NCBI GenBank assembly: GCA_963920765.1 | Contig: OY987244.1 | Span: 2,110,501-2,174,500 of the forward strand | Length of the DNA stretch: 64,000 bases | Reading direction: 5' to 3' | Source: Ulota crispa | Taxonomy: Eukaryota > Streptophyta > Bryopsida > Orthotrichales > Orthotrichaceae | Part shown: one piece after another, positions 58,744 through 64,000 of the stretch | How the letters are laid out: each line of letters opens with the position of its first letter | Position numbering within the stretch: position 1 is the first letter of the stretch | Translations under genes and position numbers: made by a program | Notes under the pieces: generated by a model | Databases searched by the model: none | What the model was told of the DNA's origin: nothing | What the model saw: only the letters and a program-made list of their open reading frames with translations

Positions 58744-59543
58744 TTAAGCCCTGAGCGCATTAGGGGCTTTAATATTGCCCTTGGAAATTATATTTTTTTC
58801 AAAATCTGGTCTAAATCAAAATTGTACTACCCAAAAAAATATACTTGGTCAAGGGTATGGTACTACTCTCATGCCACATAGTGGGCGATGGGGGTTTCAC
58901 CACTTGTACAATTATAGATTGTGCAAGCCAAGTATGACAATAGTGTTCTAGAACTTCATTTTGTGCGGTTTAGGGTTTAGGTGTGAGGATAGAGACCATC
59001 AACTATGGCTGGTTCCATATTGTTAGGGATGTTTTGGCACGCAAGCCTCAAACTGGATAAGGGTTTTACAGTTGTACCATCAAGAGCCATGTCCTTGTGG
59101 AGGTCAAAGCTGTACCCGTACCCTGTCTATTGTCCATCATGCAATATGAGCCTTGCAACTTTGAGCATCAAAAAAAGCACCTTGCAGATGTCAAATTATC
59201 ACCAAATTTGGTAGCAAGCAAGATATCAATAAATTGCACCCTTTGCCAAAATCTCATTAGAAGAAGCTTCCTCTAAGGCATAAATTTTTGCATCCACAAC
59301 CACAAACCTCCCCAAAATTGGCCGGTTGCCACATAGTCAAATGTACTTTGACTATTATAATTTATGAAATGGTGCTGTCAAAAGTTTTACAAATTTTTGG
59401 TTAGGTGCATCAAGCAATCTTTTTGCTATTTTAGCATTAAATCCTCCCCAATCTAAGTTCCCAGCATAGGGTGTACAGTTTTTTTGAGCAGGGTCACTCC
59501 TGGCCTCATTTTCTCAATTTCACTGCGGGCGCTCAGGGGTTAA
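58744..59543. mobile_element. TTAA-type MITE, 800 bp
   Basis: The left end TTAA-GCCCTGAGCGC at 58744 is mirrored by GCGCTCAGGGG-TTAA ending 59543. It shares its right TTAA with the next element. Contains a 69-codon frame without domain. Confidence 0.8.
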
Positions 59544-59950
59544 CCCTTAAACAACCATATGCAACCCTAAAATCCTGGCCATATTGCAATTCTACGGTGA
59601 CTCAAATCTAATTTTCATTCTTTTTTTGCCGCGGATTGTGAATTGGAGCGGCTGGACAAGGGCGCTAGCTCTTGGCGCTCTGGCAGCATGTTCATTTTGG
59701 GGATCCACTGTAGGGTTCTATAAGTTGCAGATACGCTCTAGCTACGTATTTATAACCTACCTCCAATACAAACGCATTGCAAAATCAGAAAAACAATTGC
59801 AGAAACATGCCAAACATTGCAAAAGGTGGAGACGAACAGCAATACACAACCCTCAAAAATCCAAGCAAAACCTAAAACAACAACACCCCTAGATACGGGA
59901 AAAATACCCTATTCTGGCTATAGCAGCATGTTGTGTCATTTAGGGGTTAA
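59540..59950. mobile_element. TTAA-type MITE, family B relative, 411 bp
   Basis: The left end TTAA-CCCTTAAACAACC at 59540, the right end TGTCATTTAGGGG-TTAA ending 59950. Right third resembles 51690-51732 (GAAAAATACCC). The middle (about 59620-59740) is GC-rich and absent from the 233-bp copies, possibly an acquired insert. It contains a 102-codon frame (59584-59892) with no recognised domain. Confidence 0.75.
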
Positions 59951-60148
59951 ACAACTTGAGTAATTTTATGAAAGGAACAAATTTACATTACCTAACCATG
60001 TCACATGGCAAACACTTGCACACAAGTGTGGCACACTCTCACGCTCTTGCCATTTGGCTTTTCAATAAGCAAGGCCCACTCTCTAGCTGTGCTTCCGTTG
60101 AAAGTCCATGTAAGCGGGCCATGAAAGGGTGGGGTTCAAGGGAATCCA
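59951..60148. other. Short spacer between two TTAA elements
   Basis: About 200 bp, with a small inverted pair ACACTTG and CAAGTGT near 60015. No gene is supported. Confidence 0.3.
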
Positions 60149-61086
60149 TTAACCCCTAAAGGCCCAAGCAGTTTTCTCCAGTGAAAGTTACTGTTAACTA
60201 CCACTTTTGGGGGAATGTGTAGAAAAGTAGGAAATAAAGTTTGTTTTGCAAATCCAACTATAGGATCTTGCCCCACACTAGAAGAGGTACTTGTGGGAAA
60301 AAATCAAGTCATTCTAGATGGAGGGGAGGGAGATAATTACATCTAACGTGAAAAAAAAGGTTTTTTTCTGTGCTGTCCAAAAAAATTCAAAAGCCTTTAT
60401 CCACACTTACATGAAAAAAATTACTCTACATAAAATTGAGGTTTATTTTTTCCATGTAGCAGACCAAGTTAGGCATGTGTGGAAGAATTTTCAAATCAAT
60501 TGAAACTATACAACACATGGGGGAAAATAGTAAGTAAAAATAAGTAGAGAATTAGTCAAATCACTAAATTGTTAAGAATTTAATTGTTGAAATGAAAAAT
60601 GCAAATCCCAACAGTTATGATGTTGTATTAAACAATCTACTTCCACTGGTGTAGTTTATTTTCCAAAATATTGAAAATTGTGGAAAATAATGGACTTCAA
60701 AGTTTATTTTAGAGGAGAGGATCCGTAAGTGCTCACAAACTAAAATATCTCATAAGTTTCATCTCATCAATTGAAGTTGAATGATTCAAAGCTTCCCACA
60801 TACGAAAAAATCTAAAGAACTAATTTCAGATTTCTATTTTTAGAAAAAGCAAATTTTTAAGAAGTTTTTGGGTTGCCCAAATTGCCCTCCCTCCCGTGGG
60901 CAGCAAAAAATCTTGCATATCTTCTTTGTCAAATGTCAAAATGACAAAAAAATTAAATTCCCACGTAAGTCTTAGAATTCCTCACCTTCAATAAAAATTT
61001 TAAAAAATCACAAAAACTAAATTAACTATAGGTACATACCCGAAATCTCAACTGTCCCCGGGGACAGCTGAGCCTTTAGGGGTTAA
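60149..61086 (+). mobile_element. TTAA-type MITE, family A, 938 bp
   Basis: The left end TTAA-CCCCTAAAGGCCCAAG at 60149 is mirrored by CTGAGCCTTTAGGGG-TTAA ending 61086. Co-linear with 53431-54367 over its length. Confidence 0.9.
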
Positions 61087-61228
61087 ATACCCGACCTCCA
61101 AAACCCCCCAATCATGTCACATTGGGTGCATTTGAAGTGTCACCAATTTAATTTAAAAATGACAAGGTAGTATTATTACGCTTTCGCTTATCTTTAAGTT
61201 TGCTATCAAAAGTTAGGGAAAAAAAGAG

Positions 61229-61253
61229 AAAAAAAAAAAAAAAAAAAAAAAAA
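61229..61253. repeat. Poly-A tract of 25
   Basis: An uninterrupted run of 25 A preceded by AAAAAGAG. It could be the tail of a retroposed sequence, but no body or target duplication was identified. Confidence 0.6.
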
Positions 61254-61772
61254 TCTAAAATTAGAAGACTCTCATTAAATAATGCCAATAAAGACAAAGA
61301 TTCTTTGAACCAATTTTCTTTTCCTTTGGCTCGTAATACAAACTCAACCGGTTGTAATGGTAAAATAAATTAAATGCAATTCAAACTACAGTAAAAATTT
61401 GGCAAATCTTCCAACTTTTTTAAATCATAGTAAGGTATGTACACCCATAAGCGTCAAACTAAGGGTTTGAACATGATGAGTATCAATAAGTAGCTAGCAA
61501 ATTGTAGGATCCTATCAGGAATTGAAAAATAAGGGGTTTGTACTATTGAATGTATTATTTGGATATTGTTAGAATAAATTGCGAATTTTTAAAGAACAAA
61601 CTGCCATTACACTCATAATCACTTTCAAGATTTCATGTTCACATGTTGTACATCCTTGTCATTACATCTATTCACTTCCATAGATTTTTCAAGAGTTTAG
61701 AGGTGACAATTATGGGGACACTGACGCTTATGGGTGTACACACCTTATGTAATACTTTGTATTATAGTTTTA
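61254..61772. other. Intergenic, no gene
   Basis: The segment TACACCCATAAGCGTCA near 61440 is inverted at about 61724-61741 (TGACGCTTATGGGTGTA), giving an inverted pair about 300 bp apart that may mark another TIR element (about 61435-61745). Confidence 0.5.
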
Positions 61773-62096
61773 AGAGAAAATTTCATGGATACCCCTAGAG
61801 TTTGCAATATTTACATAAATACGTCTACTTTTTAAGATATTACACAAATATTTTTGAACCATAATTTTTAGGCATTTATTTGTTGTGCTTGTACCTTCTT
61901 CATGACCAATGTTGAAGAAGGGAATGTAATGAAACAAAAAGAAAGCAATGTGTGCATAAAGGAAGAAGAGAAGTGACATGTACAACAAAACAAATGCCTG
62001 AAAATTTTAATCCAAGAGTATTTGTGTAATTTCTGAAAAAGTATGGGTACCTATGTAAGTATTGCAAACTTCAAGGATATCCATGAGATTTTCTCT
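61773..62096. mobile_element. MITE, family M1, copy 3
   Basis: Ends AGAGAAAATTTCATGGATAC and its imperfect inverse ATCCATGAGATTTTCTCT. Internal match to 12380-12698 (TTGAAGAAGGGAATGTAATG and ACAACAAAACAAA). Length 324 bp. Confidence 0.85.
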
Positions 62097-64000
62097 AGTT
62101 TTAATTATTAACAAGCACATGCCGAGAAAGCCAGGATGAATATGGGAAATATTGGATTGTAGTTATGGAAGTTCAAAAATCCCCCAAAACTCTAGTTTTG
62201 ATTGTGACTTTGACATCTGTTCATATACATATATGTATGTTATTGTATGAATACAAATACCTAAATCATGTTGTATTCATGAAACATCACATGTCATATG
62301 AGATGTCACAAGCGATACTTTTGCAAGCTCATGAAAGTCAAGCCACGAAATATGACAAATGCAAAGGTAATGAAAAAACATGTCATTGCTCAAATATTCA
62401 TTGACATTACATCAAAACCAGCACATTCGTTTGTGACATTTTCATGAACACATTCACTTGTGACATTTGCACCAACACAATATTACATGTGGCTGTGTAT
62501 ATTGTTTATATATGCAAGCTTAAGTAAAAACATTAAGGTTCTTGTATCTTGAGCAATGACTTGCGTTTCACAAACTTACAAATATTTAAGCATCTTTCTG
62601 TAAACCATCTTTGAAGAAAGAACATTTAATTGCAGCTACCTCAAATTTGAATCATTCTTTAAAAATTCATGCTTGGGGAGGTCACACCTCCCTTATGCTT
62701 GGATATCACGTGCAATAATGGGGTATTTAAAGGGGGGTATTTATCTTTTTAAAGTAATTTTTTCTTCCCTAACTTTAAATTAAAATCTACTTTTGTATAT
62801 TTTGGGGTACCCTATGTTTATTTCTAAATAGTTAAGAAGGCTAATTTTTGGCACCCTATTTTTTTTTACAAATGGAAAAGTACCAAAGCTTGGTGTAAAA
62901 ACGCAACAAAGTTTCTACCCTAAATCTTGATTTTCCAAGTGGAATACTGCAAAAAAAAAGTAAATCCGAACTCTAGTGTCCACCACCATCGTCCTTTTGC
63001 AACTTGCATCAAAATTCTAAACACCAAAACAACCCTAAATTGCTTCAAACAATCACTCAAATTCAAATTTTAAACCCTAAGCAAACCCTACAAAAGTAAA
63101 ACAAAAATGTCAAAACTCTCAAAACTCTCAAACACCCTAAACCGTCCCTATGATGCTTGCAAAATGCTCCGAGAATTTGATTTTGATAAGACAATAACAC
63201 AAAAACCATGACTTGTAAAGTGCTCAAAAATGTCACTTTCATGCGTGTAGTAAGTGTAGTGAACCCAAATATAAAAGCAATAAGCGCAGTGAACACAAAC
63301 CTAGAAAGACAATAACTCAAATAACAAAAAGTAGAAAGTGCCACTTCAACGTTTGCAGTACGTGTAGTCAGAGAATTCAAGAACAAAAATAACACATAAG
63401 CTTACGTCATAGAAGCAAACTAAATTGCAAGCAAGAATCCAAAGATCTCAAACCCTAACCAACAATAGGATATTAGTGTTTGTAGAGTTTTCAACCTTAT
63501 TTTTGCTAACAATGCTAGCATCTTTGCTATGTATCCAATGAAACCTTAAATCCTAAAAGATTTCCCTCCACTACATTCAAAAATTGGATAGAAAGTGCAA
63601 TATTTTTCATTCAAACTGATCTTACAATTATAATCAAACTCATCCTACTTTACACTTTTAGGAGGATCCTATTTCCTTACCCTATTTTTTTCTACATTAT
63701 ACTAAAATGGAGGTATTATTCACTACCCTACTTTATATATAATGAAGCAAAAGACATAGAGATGTGGACAAAATGATCCATTCCTCACTCAAACCCTTCC
63801 CCTCTAATCAATTCTTCACCAAATCCAAAACCAATTACATATTTTAAAAACTTATGACGGGGGACAATATGCATTAAAATTTGAAGAGTAGAATATTCCA
63901 ACTCCATACCTTCAACCCATGTCAATTGCAATTATGCATTATCAAATACGTTAAATTGATCAACTTCTAATCTTCCACTAACAATTTTTTTAGCTTTTGA
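62097..64000. other. Gene-free to window end
   Basis: AT-rich. A minus-strand frame of 110 codons at 63063-63395 is hydrophobic without domain, and the DNA under it is built of imperfect repeats (GTGTAGTAAGTGTAGTGAAC and AAGTGCCACTT-like words), so I do not call it. Nothing else is supported. Confidence 0.4.

Noticed and set aside
59584-59892. 102-codon frame considered as a small gene
   Set aside because: Inside a non-autonomous TTAA element and not kept in related copies; kept only as a note on a possible captured insert.
61229-61253. Poly-A tract as evidence for a processed pseudogene
   Set aside because: No coding-like sequence upstream and no flanking duplication seen.
63063-63395. 110-codon hydrophobic minus-strand frame
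   Set aside because: Built on imperfect DNA repeats and low-complexity composition; no recognisable membrane-protein family.

Overview
This is nuclear DNA from a plant or close plant relative (streptophyte). It is strongly AT-rich and gene-poor. The one fully readable multi-exon gene has GT-AG introns, and plant-type families are present: an AP2/ERF transcription factor, a nepenthesin-type aspartic protease and an F-box/kelch-like protein. Nothing looks prokaryotic. The species cannot be named from sequence alone. The style of the F-box gene and a KP-43-like subtilase rather than the usual plant PA-domain type lean towards a non-flowering lineage, but that is inference.

Genes, left to right: (1) 4047-9798 (+), an intact 14-exon KP-43-like subtilisin protease that I could splice in frame over 921 codons. 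(2) 18671-19672 (+), an ERF transcription factor relic with two in-frame TAG codons, one replacing the conserved Trp of the AP2 domain; possible upstream exons lie at 17165-18634. (3) 20725-20938 (-), an orphan exon-like fragment. (4) 28785-29464 (+), a spliced two-exon ORF of unknown function. (5) 30068-31056 (+), a broken nepenthesin-like aspartic protease. (6) 43953-45437 (-), an intact single-exon F-box/kelch-like protein of 494 aa. The genes have no evident functional relation, and there are no operons.

The rest is mostly short non-autonomous DNA transposons. The dominant class has ends of the form TTAA-CCCCTAAAGG... with a TTAA target site at both sides, as expected for piggyBac-like MITEs. 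At least twelve copies or relatives are visible: near 1874, 21017-23397, 38099-38753, 46718-48463, 48744-49651, 49833-50751, 51500-52873, 53431-54367, 55325-58153, 58744-59950 and 60149-61086. Several adjoin head to tail and share a single TTAA. Other repeats are two long foldback elements (42-850, 41247-42083), a MITE family with GGGAAATTTTCATGG-like ends (12380, 13378, 61773), a CACTA-type MITE (43331-43440), further inverted-repeat elements, minisatellites, and a repeat carrying consensus heat-shock elements (25540-26000).

A 200-base N gap (22067-22266) lies inside a large palindrome whose two arms look identical, so the local assembly is suspect. No transposase, reverse transcriptase, tRNA, rRNA or CRISPR array was recognised.
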